Of a stretch of DNA of 39,328 nucleotides, positions 32,915-39,328 are shown piece by piece. A program made the position numbers and the translations under genes. A model generated the notes under the pieces. The model made no database searches. It worked only from the letters and a program-made list of their open reading frames with translations, and was not told the origin of the DNA. The stretch's first letter is position 1, and each line of letters starts with the position of its first letter. The stretch comes from Bacteroidales bacterium (lineage in GTDB: Bacteria > Bacteroidota > Bacteroidia > Bacteroidales > Porphyromonadaceae): NCBI GenBank assembly GCA_004555765.1, contig SFHG01000012.1, forward strand, positions 1-39,328, given 5' to 3'.

Positions 32915-34312
32915 ATGGCAAAAAAAGACACGAAGACGGTATATCTCTGCACCGAATGCGGTGCGGATTTCCCGAAATGGTCGGGCAAATGCCCCTCTTG
33001 CGGCAATTGGAACACGCTCGTGGAGTACACCGTGAAGCCGGGAGCGCCCGAACCGGGGCTGCGTATCCGACAGAAAGGACTACCCCACGACAACGCACCA
33101 AAGCCGATCTCCGAGGTATCCGGGAAATCGGTTCCGCGCATAGACCTCAATGACGGCGAACTCAACCGAGTACTCGGCGGAGGACTTGTCAAGGGTTCGC
33201 TCGTGCTCATCGGCGGGGAGCCGGGGATAGGCAAAAGCACCCTCATCCTGCAGAGTGTCGTCCGCAATACCGCCCTCACCACCCTCTACGTCAGCGGAGA
33301 GGAAAGTCCCGGTCAGATCCGTCTCCGCGCCGAGCGCCTCACGGACGCAGACACCGTGGAGCACACACTCCTTTTCAGCGAAACGAGCATCGAAGTCATC
33401 CTCGAGACCGCCCTCGACATCGCTCCCGACCTCATCGTCGTCGACTCCATACAGACCATGCAGACCGCCGGAAGCGACTCCTCGGCGGGAAGCCCGTCCC
33501 AAGTGCGAGAATGCACCGGTCGCCTGCTGGCTTTCGCAAAGGAACAGAACATCCCCATCCTTATCGTCGGACACATCACGAAAGACGGCACCATCGCGGG
33601 TCCGAAGATAATGGAGCACCTCGTGGACACGGTATTGCTCTTCGAAGGGGACCGGAACCATCAGTATCGGATACTTCGCTCCATGAAAAACCGATTCGGC
33701 AACACGGACGAAGTGGGCATCTACGAGATGCGAGGCGACGGTCTGCGCCAAGTCTCGAACCCCTCCGAGATGCTACTCTCCTCTTCCTTAGACCGGGACG
33801 AACTCTCGGGCATCTGTATAGGCGTGACGGTGGAGGGACAGAGACCGCTCCTCGTGGAAGTGCAGGCTCTCGTCAGTTCGGCAGTCTATAATAATCCCCA
33901 GCGTTCGTCAAACGGCGTCGATCTCCGAAGATCGAATATGCTACTCGCCGTGCTCGAAAAGAGGGCGGGGTTTAAGCTGATCCAAAAAGACGTCTTCCTT
34001 AACATCGCAGGCGGTCTCTACATCAATGATCCGGCTTTGGATCTCCCGCTACTGTGTGCAGTGCTCTCCTCGTCTCTCGACCTCAGCATACCCCGTACAG
34101 TTTGCGTAACGGGAGAAGTAGGTCTCAGTGGCGAAGTACGAGCCGTGTCACACATTTTGCGCCGTATCAACGAAGCGGCAAAGATCGGGTTTCGCACGAT
34201 CATAGTCCCGAAAGACAGCGTCAAAGGGCTCGACCTGACGGCTCAGCCTATCACCGTGTACCCGGTCAGCCGGGTAGAGGAAGCTTTTCGATTCCTTTTC
34301 AGAGCAGACTAA
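32915..34312 (+). CDS. radA: DNA repair protein RadA (Sms)
   Basis: A RecA-like ATPase that helps branch migration in recombinational repair. The 465 residues carry an N-terminal zinc finger with Cys12, Cys15, Cys26 and Cys29 (CTECGADFPKWSGKCPSC), Walker A GGEPGIGKST (100-109), Walker B in LIVVDSIQTM, the RadA-specific KNRFG motif (SMKNRFGNTDE) and a C-terminal Lon-protease-like domain (NIAGGLYINDPALDL ... GEVGLSGEVRAV). The ATG at 32915 is preferred to the TTG at 32912. It lies between fkp and the radical SAM gene with which it has no obvious functional link, so the grouping may only reflect transcription. Confidence 0.96.
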   Translation: MAKKDTKTVYLCTECGADFPKWSGKCPSCGNWNTLVEYTVKPGAPEPGLRIRQKGLPHDNAPKPISEVSGKSVPRIDLNDGELNRVLGGGLVKGSLVLIGGEPGIGKSTLILQSVVRNTALTTLYVSGEESPGQIRLRAERLTDADTVEHTLLFSETSIEVILETALDIAPDLIVVDSIQTMQTAGSDSSAGSPSQVRECTGRLLAFAKEQNIPILIVGHITKDGTIAGPKIMEHLVDTVLLFEGDRNHQYRILRSMKNRFGNTDEVGIYEMRGDGLRQVSNPSEMLLSSSLDRDELSGICIGVTVEGQRPLLVEVQALVSSAVYNNPQRSSNGVDLRRSNMLLAVLEKRAGFKLIQKDVFLNIAGGLYINDPALDLPLLCAVLSSSLDLSIPRTVCVTGEVGLSGEVRAVSHILRRINEAAKIGFRTIIVPKDSVKGLDLTAQPITVYPVSRVEEAFRFLFRAD

Positions 34313-35542
34313 ATGCAAGACTTCATACCCCACCCTTTTTCCAAGCCGCTCTACGTTATGGCCAAGCCGAGCGGAGCGGCGTGCAACCTTGCGTGCGACT
34401 ACTGTTATTACCTCGACAAATCCCTCCTCTACCCCGAGAAAAAGACGGAGATGTCGCCGGACACTCTGGAGCGCTACATTCGGCAGTACATCAACGCCCA
34501 GACGGGTAGCGAAGTCATCTTTACCTGGCACGGCGGGGAAGCATTGCTCCGTCCTATTTCCTTTTACCAAAGGGCTCTCGAGCTTCAGGAGCTCTATGGT
34601 CGGCAGAAAGGGGTGTCGGTCATCAACACGCTCCAGACCAATGGCACACTTCTCACAGACGAATGGTGCGAATTTTTCAGAGTCAATGGCTTTTTGGTCG
34701 GCATCTCACTCGACGGTCCAGAGGCATATCACGATGCGTTCAGAAGGAATAAGGCAGGAGCACCGTCTTTCGATCGGGTCATAAGAGGAGTAAGACTCTT
34801 GCAGAAACATGGAGTGGAGTTCAATATCCTTGCTGTCGTCAATAGTCTGAATGCAGAGGATCCCATCGGCTTCTACCGTTTTTTCAAAGAACTCGGATGC
34901 CAATACATCCAGTTCGCCCCCATCGTGGAGCGTCGAGACAGCTTCTCGCTCGTCAGTGTACTCCGCAAAGACCTCGAAGTGACCAAACAAACAGTACGTC
35001 CGGAGCAGTGGGGGAATTTCCTCATCGGACTCTTTGACGAATGGATCAGACGTGACGTGGGCAAAGTGTTCGTCCAAATTTTCGACTCCACCTTGGCCAA
35101 TTGGGTCGGCGAAACGCCCGGTCTGTGCACCCTCACCAAGTACTGCGGTCACGCGGGTGTGATGGAATACAATGGAGACCTTTACTCTTGCGACCACTTC
35201 GTATTCCCGGAGTTTTACCTCGGCAACATCTACGAGCAGAGCATCTCGGAAATGATGGAGAGCGGACGACAATACCGTTTCGGAAGGGACAAGTACGACA
35301 CACTGCCACACAGGTGCAAAGAGTGTGAGTACCTCTTTGCCTGCTGGGGAGAGTGTCCCAAAAACAGGTTTGCCGTTACGGAAGACGGCGAGCCCGGTCT
35401 CAATTACCTCTGCGAGGGGTATTTCCGATTCTTCCGTTACGTGGCTCCGTATATGGACTGGATGAAAAAAGCGCTTCTCGAAGGCAAGGCTCCCGCAGGA
35501 ATTATGAATGCCCTGCGCAAAGGACGGGTTCCGGGAGTTTGA
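34313..35542 (+). CDS. Anaerobic sulfatase-maturating enzyme-like radical SAM protein
   Basis: A radical SAM/SPASM protein of 409 residues. Anaerobic sulfatase maturases oxidise an active-site Cys or Ser of sulfatases to formylglycine. The SAM iron-sulfur cluster motif CxxxCxxC is Cys24, Cys28 and Cys31 (CNLACDYCYY), preceded by the family's AKPSGAACN. Next come FTWHGGEALLRP, TNGTLLTDEW and SLDGPEAYHD. The C-terminal SPASM region contains many cysteines for two further clusters (CTLTKYCGHAG ... LYSCDHF ... CKECEYLFACWGECPKNRF). It starts one base after the radA stop. No sulfatase gene is in the window, so its targets are elsewhere. Confidence 0.92.
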   Translation: MQDFIPHPFSKPLYVMAKPSGAACNLACDYCYYLDKSLLYPEKKTEMSPDTLERYIRQYINAQTGSEVIFTWHGGEALLRPISFYQRALELQELYGRQKGVSVINTLQTNGTLLTDEWCEFFRVNGFLVGISLDGPEAYHDAFRRNKAGAPSFDRVIRGVRLLQKHGVEFNILAVVNSLNAEDPIGFYRFFKELGCQYIQFAPIVERRDSFSLVSVLRKDLEVTKQTVRPEQWGNFLIGLFDEWIRRDVGKVFVQIFDSTLANWVGETPGLCTLTKYCGHAGVMEYNGDLYSCDHFVFPEFYLGNIYEQSISEMMESGRQYRFGRDKYDTLPHRCKECEYLFACWGECPKNRFAVTEDGEPGLNYLCEGYFRFFRYVAPYMDWMKKALLEGKAPAGIMNALRKGRVPGV

Positions 35543-35568
35543 GTACGCCTATCAAACTATATAACTTT

Positions 35569-35647
35569 GACCCGTATCTGCTCTCGCGCTCGGTACGGGT
35601 CTTTTGATTGCGTCGGTCTGTACCAAACTTTTCATTAGGTACGTGCA
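35569..35647. repeat. 23-bp periodic repeat array J (4 cores)
   Basis: Cores start at 35569 (GACCCGTATC), 35592 (GGTACGGGTC), 35615 (GGTCTGTACC) and 35638 (GGTACGTGCA), each exactly 23 bp apart with C and A types alternating. The array lies between the radical SAM stop and the terminator at 35677. Confidence 0.92.
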
Positions 35648-35676
35648 AAGTTTTTCCCCGGGCCAAATGCAAACAC

Positions 35677-35713
35677 AAAAGAGTCGCGGGCTTGTTTGGC
35701 TCGCGACTCTTTT
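35677..35713. terminator. Bidirectional rho-independent terminator
   Basis: AAAAGAGTCGCG (35677-35688) pairs with CGCGACTCTTTT (35702-35713). The stem can extend by three more pairs, one of them G-U, to about 15 bp. The A run on one side and the T run on the other suit both the radical SAM gene (+) and the lipoprotein gene (-). Confidence 0.85.
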
Positions 35714-35733
35714 ATGCCTTACTGTGGAAAGCT

Positions 35734-36618
35734 TTACTTGGGTTCGACCTCAATTACGAGATACTTACCATTCGACCAAAAGGCTTTGGTGTCCGTGATG
35801 CGGAGAATCTTATTGCCGTCGCCATCGGTGTCGAAGCGGTAGCTGTTCGAAGGATGGTTGGTGCGGAGACGTGCTTTGGGCGCAAAAAGCTCTATTGTCT
35901 GTACATTGCGCGTGTCGATCGCGAGGAAGTAATCCTTATTGAAGCCATCGGGCAATACCTTCATACTCGAGAAAAGACCGCCTCCGGAGAGGATTTTTTG
36001 ATCCTTGAGTTCCCTCTGAGTCCCGAAGCAATAGTATCCGGTGTAGAGCTCGGACTCTTGGCGTGCGATCTTCTGATCTTGAAGCTCGATGGTGGTCTGG
36101 TTGGATCTCTGGGCTTCGCTGAGGTCACCGATGAGGCTGTCCTGCTGTGCGACGGTTCCGCGGAGTCCGTCCAGCTGTCCCGTAAGGTCGGCAATAACCC
36201 GCTCTTTTTCTTCAAGTCGGCTCTGGAGATCCTTTATCTTCTTGTCCAGAGCGGAGATGTTGATGTTGGACTTGCGAAGCTTCTCGGCCTGTTCGTTGAG
36301 CTTGGTTTTGTTTTCCTCAAGGGTAGCGCTCAGCGCTTGAATTTGCCCCCGGATTCGGTCTTTTGCGGACGCAGAGAGTTCACCATTCGCGGTTCCTACC
36401 TGGATCATTTGTTCGGCAGCCGTAAGCTGCGAGAGATTGGCTTCGACCTCGTTGATCAGACCAAGCATATCGTTGAGGTTGGCTTCGGTCTTGCTCTTTT
36501 CGAGCATCAAAGAGTCGTAGCTGGCTTGGTATTCGTCTCCGCTTTTACCGGGCATACAGCCGGAGAGGAGAGATAGCGCGGCAATAAGCGCGACAGGGAT
36601 TAGAGAGTTCTTTTGCAT
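35734..36618 (-). CDS. Coiled-coil lipoprotein, Cbp1-like adhesin family candidate
   Basis: A lipoprotein of 294 residues with lipobox LLSGC (Cys21). Residues 30-190 are a long coiled coil rich in Leu, Glu, Lys and Gln (SALDKKIKDLQSRLEEKERVI...LTGQLDGLRG). A compact C-terminal domain begins ELYTGYYCFGTQRELKDQKIL and ends in DTKAFWSNGKYLVIEVEPK. This layout resembles a bacteroidete family annotated as collagen-binding glycoprotein adhesin (Cbp1); I make that link from memory of the layout and cannot confirm binding. It starts 27 bases after the rsmI stop and may be co-transcribed with it. Confidence 0.78.
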   Translation of the reverse strand: MQKNSLIPVALIAALSLLSGCMPGKSGDEYQASYDSLMLEKSKTEANLNDMLGLINEVEANLSQLTAAEQMIQVGTANGELSASAKDRIRGQIQALSATLEENKTKLNEQAEKLRKSNINISALDKKIKDLQSRLEEKERVIADLTGQLDGLRGTVAQQDSLIGDLSEAQRSNQTTIELQDQKIARQESELYTGYYCFGTQRELKDQKILSGGGLFSSMKVLPDGFNKDYFLAIDTRNVQTIELFAPKARLRTNHPSNSYRFDTDGDGNKILRITDTKAFWSNGKYLVIEVEPK

Positions 36619-36645
36619 AATAGAGACTTGTCTAAGTGTCTGATA

Positions 36646-37356
36646 TTACAGAAATTTATTTCGATGTTCTTTCTCCTTCTTGGGCGCAGGCGACACGAGG
36701 ACGACGATTTCGCCAAGGGGAGGATTTTCGCTAAAATAATCAAGTAAATCTTGCGCGGTCCCGCGGTGGAAAGTCTCGTGTATCTTGGAGATCTCACGCG
36801 CTACTGCGACCCGGCGATCGGGCGAGATGAGGGTCACGATCTCCTCTAATAGGCGGACAAGCCGAAGCGGTGACTCGTACAAGACGGTCGTCACCTCCCT
36901 ATCCGCAATCTCGGCGAGCTTGGATGCCCGACCTTTTTTCGGCGGGAGGAAACCTTCGAACCGGAACCGGTCACAGGGGAGACCCGAGGCTACGAGTGCG
37001 GGGACAAAAGCAGTGGGTCCGGGAAGACACGTCACTTCGAGTCCTTCGTCAATGCAGGTTCGGATGATGAGATAGCCGGGATCCGAGATACCGGGAGTAC
37101 CCGCATCGGTCACGAGACAAGCGCCGGCTTCGCTCTCCCTGATGCGTTGCACGATGCCGTCCACCACCCTGTGTTCGTTATTGAGATGATAGGGAACCAT
37201 AGGTGCAGTGATACCGTACTCCTTCATCACCACGGACGAGGTACGGGTATCTTCGGCGAGAATAAACGCACATTCCTTCAGCGTGCGGACGGCTCTGAAA
37301 GTCATATCTTCCAGATTTCCCACGGGGGTCGGTACTATGGTAAGGCGTCCCGGCAT
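36646..37356 (-). CDS. rsmI: 16S rRNA (cytidine-2'-O)-methyltransferase
   Basis: This SAM-dependent enzyme methylates the ribose of C1402 in 16S rRNA and so tunes decoding. The 236 residues show the tetrapyrrole-methylase fold: VPTPVGNLEDMTFRAV at the N-terminus, AEDTRTS, VTDAGTPGISDPGY, LPGPTAFVPALVASGLP and YESPLRLVRLLEEI. It lacks the extra C-terminal domain of the E. coli protein (286 residues), as is common in Bacteroidetes. The tail is basic (KKEKEHRNKFL). The preceding gene on this strand ends nine bases upstream. Confidence 0.95.
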   Translation of the reverse strand: MPGRLTIVPTPVGNLEDMTFRAVRTLKECAFILAEDTRTSSVVMKEYGITAPMVPYHLNNEHRVVDGIVQRIRESEAGACLVTDAGTPGISDPGYLIIRTCIDEGLEVTCLPGPTAFVPALVASGLPCDRFRFEGFLPPKKGRASKLAEIADREVTTVLYESPLRLVRLLEEIVTLISPDRRVAVAREISKIHETFHRGTAQDLLDYFSENPPLGEIVVLVSPAPKKEKEHRNKFL

Positions 37357-37365
37357 ATCGGTGTT

Positions 37366-37974
37366 TTATTTTCGGACAGTAGCGTTTGCCATAATGAAGC
37401 CTATCAACCGCTGCACAACGACATCATCACGAGAAAACCCGCAGACCTCGTACAGATAATGCTCCACCTGAGACATTCCGCTGAAACGTTCGACCTCTGC
37501 AAGCAACTCTTCGAGACGGATCTTATTGCCGAAAAAGAGTTCGTTGGCGTAGAAAAAAGTGTCGGCCAAGGAGATGGAGCGTACGAGGTTGAAGTCCAAA
37601 AGTGGCTCCAATACATCACCCGGGCACTCCCGGGCAGTCGTGGCACTCTCTCCGGGTGCGGGCGTAGCGTGTCCGCTCGGCTCATTCACGGCCACGAAGT
37701 CGTCCATCGTGACGGGGGCGGTCAAGTCGAGAGAGAGGTCTTTGAGGGGAGGGTCGACTTCCGCTGCTTTGGGTGCGTCGGAGATGCGCACCTCGTCCCT
37801 CAGGGGATTGGCGGACTGTGCGCCGACCATTACGATGTCGTCTCCGTCACGGGTCACGAACGAAGAGACCCGCTCCAATTCGTCCTCAAGAGCGGATTTG
37901 ATCTCTTGGAGGCGGTCGGAGAGTTCACCAAGCTGAGCGGTCAGTGAAGTCAGTACTTCTATATGCTTTTGCAT
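37366..37974 (-). CDS. Conserved bacteroidete protein of unknown function
   Basis: The start at 37974 (MQKHIEVL) is preferred to 37983 (MWRM). The 202-residue protein begins with a helical, coiled-coil-like segment (LTAQLGELSDRLQEIKSALEDELERV) and has a low-complexity acidic and Pro-rich middle. Its C-terminal part reads RSISLADTFFYANELFFGNKIRLEELLAEVERFSGM. That segment resembles the SLNDRFRFxRELFG type motif found at the end of many uncharacterised Bacteroidetes proteins. No catalytic motif, signal peptide or membrane helix is visible. It has its own promoter box (38042-38049) and leads the transcript that continues into rsmI and the coiled-coil lipoprotein. Confidence 0.75.
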   Translation of the reverse strand: MQKHIEVLTSLTAQLGELSDRLQEIKSALEDELERVSSFVTRDGDDIVMVGAQSANPLRDEVRISDAPKAAEVDPPLKDLSLDLTAPVTMDDFVAVNEPSGHATPAPGESATTARECPGDVLEPLLDFNLVRSISLADTFFYANELFFGNKIRLEELLAEVERFSGMSQVEHYLYEVCGFSRDDVVVQRLIGFIMANATVRK

Positions 37975-38041
37975 ACGCCACAATTTTTTGCTTTTCTTGA
38001 AAGACAGGGGTTCAAGCGGATTACCCTGCCGATAACTCTTG

Positions 38042-38049
38042 CAAAAGTA
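38042..38049 (-). promoter_or_regulatory. -7 box TACTTTTG for the hypothetical-rsmI-lipoprotein unit
   Basis: On the minus strand this reads TACTTTTG, matching TAnnTTTG, with about 65 bases to the start at 37974. It lies directly after the stop of the metallopeptidase gene upstream. Confidence 0.55.
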
Positions 38050-38057
38050 CTAAAAAA

Positions 38058-38933
38058 TCAGTAGCTCGGTGCTTCGGGGTCCGGGAGACTGAACGTATCT
38101 CCTCCCGAGAGTGTCCCGTCACGATACCCCTTGTAGAGCCAAGCCATACGCTGAGCCGATGTGCCGTGATTGAATGCGTCCGGTACGACATACCCTTGTG
38201 CCTCCATCTGGAGCCTGTCGTCGCCTATCTGGTGAGCGGCATTGATTCCCTCTTCGAGGTCGCCCGGTTCCAGGGAGCCAAACATCGCATCGTCGTAGTG
38301 CGCCCACACGCCGGCATAGTAATCCGCCTGAAGCTCAAGGCGCACACTCACGGCATTGGCTTCCTTTTGGCTCAACCGCGACATCCGGGCATGCGCTTCA
38401 TCGAGCGTGCCGAGGAGATTCTGGACGTGGTGCCCCACTTCGTGTGCCACGACGTAAGCAAAAGCGAAATCACCGTCTGCGCCAAGACGCTCCCTCATCA
38501 CGCGAAAGAAAGAGAGGTCGATGTAGACCGTCCGGTCGGCGGGACAGTAGAAAGGTCCCGTCTCTGCGGAGGCACCACCGCACCCGCTTTGCACGGCATC
38601 CGAGAAGACGACCAACTTGGGCGGCACATACGTAAGACCGTTGTCTGCAAAAACTTTGGTCCATACATCCTCTGTCCCCGCAAGGATCCGGGACACAAAA
38701 GTCTTCGTCTCTTCCTCTTCGGGTGTCGGGACGTATTCCTGAGAGGAATCGGCAGCGCCGGGGAGCAGGTTTCCACCCCCGTTTCTGAGGACATCAAAGG
38801 GGTTTCCTCCGAGGAGCCAGGTCACAAGTCCGGCGATGATGAGTCCGCCGATGCCGATGGATGCTTTACCCACCCCTCGGCGTCCTCTGCGGTCTTCCAC
38901 ATTCGTACTTTCCCGTCTTCCGTCAAGTCTCAT
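38058..38933 (-). CDS. Neutral zinc metallopeptidase, membrane-anchored (YpfJ family)
   Basis: A putative zinc protease of 291 residues. I chose the start at 38933 (MRLDGRREST), which lies about 65 bases after a good -7 box; the open frame back to 39176 crosses the promoter and repeat array K and is not credible. One transmembrane helix near 24-42 (ASIGIGGLIIAGLVTWLLGG) places the catalytic domain outside the cytoplasm. The zinc motif is HEVGHH (from His164), with FFRVMRERLGADGDFAFAYVVA before it and the conserved ELQADYYAGVWAHY after it, which supplies the third ligand. The CGGASAETGPFYCPADRTVYIDL segment is also typical. The substrate is unknown. Confidence 0.92.
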   Translation of the reverse strand: MRLDGRRESTNVEDRRGRRGVGKASIGIGGLIIAGLVTWLLGGNPFDVLRNGGGNLLPGAADSSQEYVPTPEEEETKTFVSRILAGTEDVWTKVFADNGLTYVPPKLVVFSDAVQSGCGGASAETGPFYCPADRTVYIDLSFFRVMRERLGADGDFAFAYVVAHEVGHHVQNLLGTLDEAHARMSRLSQKEANAVSVRLELQADYYAGVWAHYDDAMFGSLEPGDLEEGINAAHQIGDDRLQMEAQGYVVPDAFNHGTSAQRMAWLYKGYRDGTLSGGDTFSLPDPEAPSY

Positions 38934-39003
38934 ATCGGTAAAATCATTATTTCCTGAATTTTCATCTCTGCCACTTGGCGTCTTTCTCCATCTTGGAGAC
39001 AAA

Positions 39004-39011
39004 CAAAGATA
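39004..39011 (-). promoter_or_regulatory. -7 box TATCTTTG for the metallopeptidase
   Basis: On the minus strand this reads TATCTTTG, identical to the acpP and SusC boxes. It is the main reason for preferring the start at 38933. Confidence 0.6.
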
Positions 39012-39066
39012 ATAAAAAACCTTTATGGGGGGCTTACAGACCGCGCCCGTTACCCCCTTGTTGCGA

Positions 39067-39145
39067 GGTACGTACCAAAAAAACTTTTTTGCACAGACCC
39101 ACAATATCTTTTCGGCCTGTATCTCGAGGTTTCCCCGCCCGTACC
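39067..39145. repeat. 23-bp periodic repeat array K (4 cores)
   Basis: Cores start at 39067 (GGTACGTACC, perfect palindrome), 39090 (TGCACAGACC), 39114 (GGCCTGTATC, followed by TCG) and 39136 (CGCCCGTACC). The spacings are 23, 24 and 22 bp. A related CTTACAGACC at 39033 is out of register. Confidence 0.8.
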
Positions 39146-39192
39146 CAAATCGGGTGCAGTCTCCGGTAAAGCGCACCTTGACGAAAATAGGG

Positions 39193-39200
39193 TATATTTG
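39193..39200 (+). promoter_or_regulatory. -7 box TATATTTG for pyrH
   Basis: TATATTTG matches TAnnTTTG, 83 bases before the pyrH ATG, and is preceded by a short G run (ATAGGG) as in other housekeeping promoters here. Confidence 0.55.
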
Positions 39201-39283
39201 TCCTTAGATGATCACACCGGAGCGCCGAAGTCGGTTCTCTTCAGTCTAAAAGAACGATCCTCACCAATCACCATCAACGCAAT

Positions 39284-39328
39284 ATGAGTGCAAATAAGTA
39301 TAAGCGTGTCCTCCTGAAACTCAGTGGC
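39284..39328 (+). CDS. pyrH: Uridylate kinase, N-terminal fragment (cut by window end)
   Basis: Only the first 15 codons are visible: MSANKYKRVLLKLSG. The YKRVLLKLSG stretch is the start of the amino-acid-kinase fold in bacterial UMP kinase, which phosphorylates UMP to UDP. The lengths of N-terminus and leader and the promoter box upstream fit. The call depends on a short segment. Confidence 0.75.
   Translation, partial: MSANKYKRVLLKLSG

Larger units (their letters stand above)
38934..39283. other. 350-bp divergent intergenic region before pyrH
   Basis: This gap contains the metallopeptidase -7 box (39004-39011, minus), array K (39067-39145) and the pyrH -7 box (39193-39200, plus). I see no credible gene. 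Confidence 0.65.

Noticed and set aside
35608..36576. 322-codon plus-strand frame opposite the coiled-coil lipoprotein
   Set aside because: It would start in a repeat array, cross the terminator at 35677-35713 and run antisense to a protein with a clear lipobox and coiled coil.
1880..39145. CRISPR array interpretation of the 23-bp repeats
   Set aside because: The conserved part is only 10 bp and degenerate, spacers are 13 bp, arrays have 3-5 units at many loci, and no cas gene is present.
38934..39176. 81-codon N-terminal extension of the metallopeptidase
   Set aside because: It would cross the -7 box at 39004-39011 and part of array K; the start at 38933 gives the normal family N-terminus and membrane anchor.
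1..39328. tRNA, rRNA and insertion sequence genes
   Set aside because: I looked in the intergenic regions for cloverleaf-like or transposase-like sequence and found none I could support, but covariance searches were not possible.

Overview
The window looks like a chromosomal segment of a Bacteroidota bacterium, most likely order Bacteroidales and plausibly Porphyromonas-like. The evidence is a SusC/SusD pair, a fused fucokinase/GDP-fucose pyrophosphorylase (Fkp), an HU-SPOR envelope protein, a C-terminally short RsmI, and start sites mostly without strong Shine-Dalgarno sequences. Fourteen promoter candidates also match the Bacteroidetes -7 element TAnnTTTG. The genus is an inference. I see no rRNA, tRNA, transposase, phage gene, cas gene or integrase, so this reads as core chromosome with one carbohydrate-utilisation cluster.

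Layout. 1-1849: 3' part of a type I asparaginase overlapping a YycJ-like metallo-hydrolase. 2113-3934: an unrecognised exported protein (-), diverging from a two-gene lysine exporter (split LysO). 4081-8209: purN (-) diverging from acpP-fabF-rnc and a DUF2007 membrane protein, which converges on a START-like protein (-). 8572-18265: a glycan utilisation cluster of SusC, SusD, a GH92 alpha-mannosidase lipoprotein and a secreted metallophosphoesterase; the last two end in related PA14-like domains. 18376-24854: tig, ffh, folD and a PgpH-type 7TM-HD protein, followed by an ECF sigma factor, a small membrane protein (possible anti-sigma factor) and a Spy/CpxP-like periplasmic protein (24892-26476). 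26770-28500: HU-SPOR protein and an exported flavodoxin. 28730-35542: a tightly packed set with quinone-reductase-like flavoprotein, arginine-deiminase-family enzyme, Fkp, RadA and an anaerobic sulfatase-maturase-like radical SAM enzyme. 35734-38933: three minus-strand genes (conserved hypothetical, rsmI, coiled-coil lipoprotein) and a neutral zinc metallopeptidase. 39284-end: first codons of pyrH.

The most unusual structure is not a gene. Eleven intergenic regions carry short arrays of a degenerate 10-bp near-palindrome, about GGT(A/C)(C/T)GTA(C/T)C and often followed by TCG. Cores repeat about every 23 bp, with non-conserved 13-bp spacers. In several arrays A-type cores (GGTACG...) and C-type cores (GGTCYG...) alternate, giving a 46-bp higher-order period. 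Arrays occur in convergent, divergent and tandem gaps and occupy nearly every intergenic gap longer than about 130 bp. They are not CRISPR arrays. Their function is unknown to me.

How the genes may work together: the SusCD/GH92/phosphoesterase cluster suggests capture and trimming of mannose-rich, possibly phosphorylated, host or yeast glycans. Fkp suggests salvage of free fucose into GDP-fucose for surface glycans. The radical SAM maturase implies sulfatases elsewhere in the genome. Together these fit a host-associated anaerobe that lives on glycoproteins.
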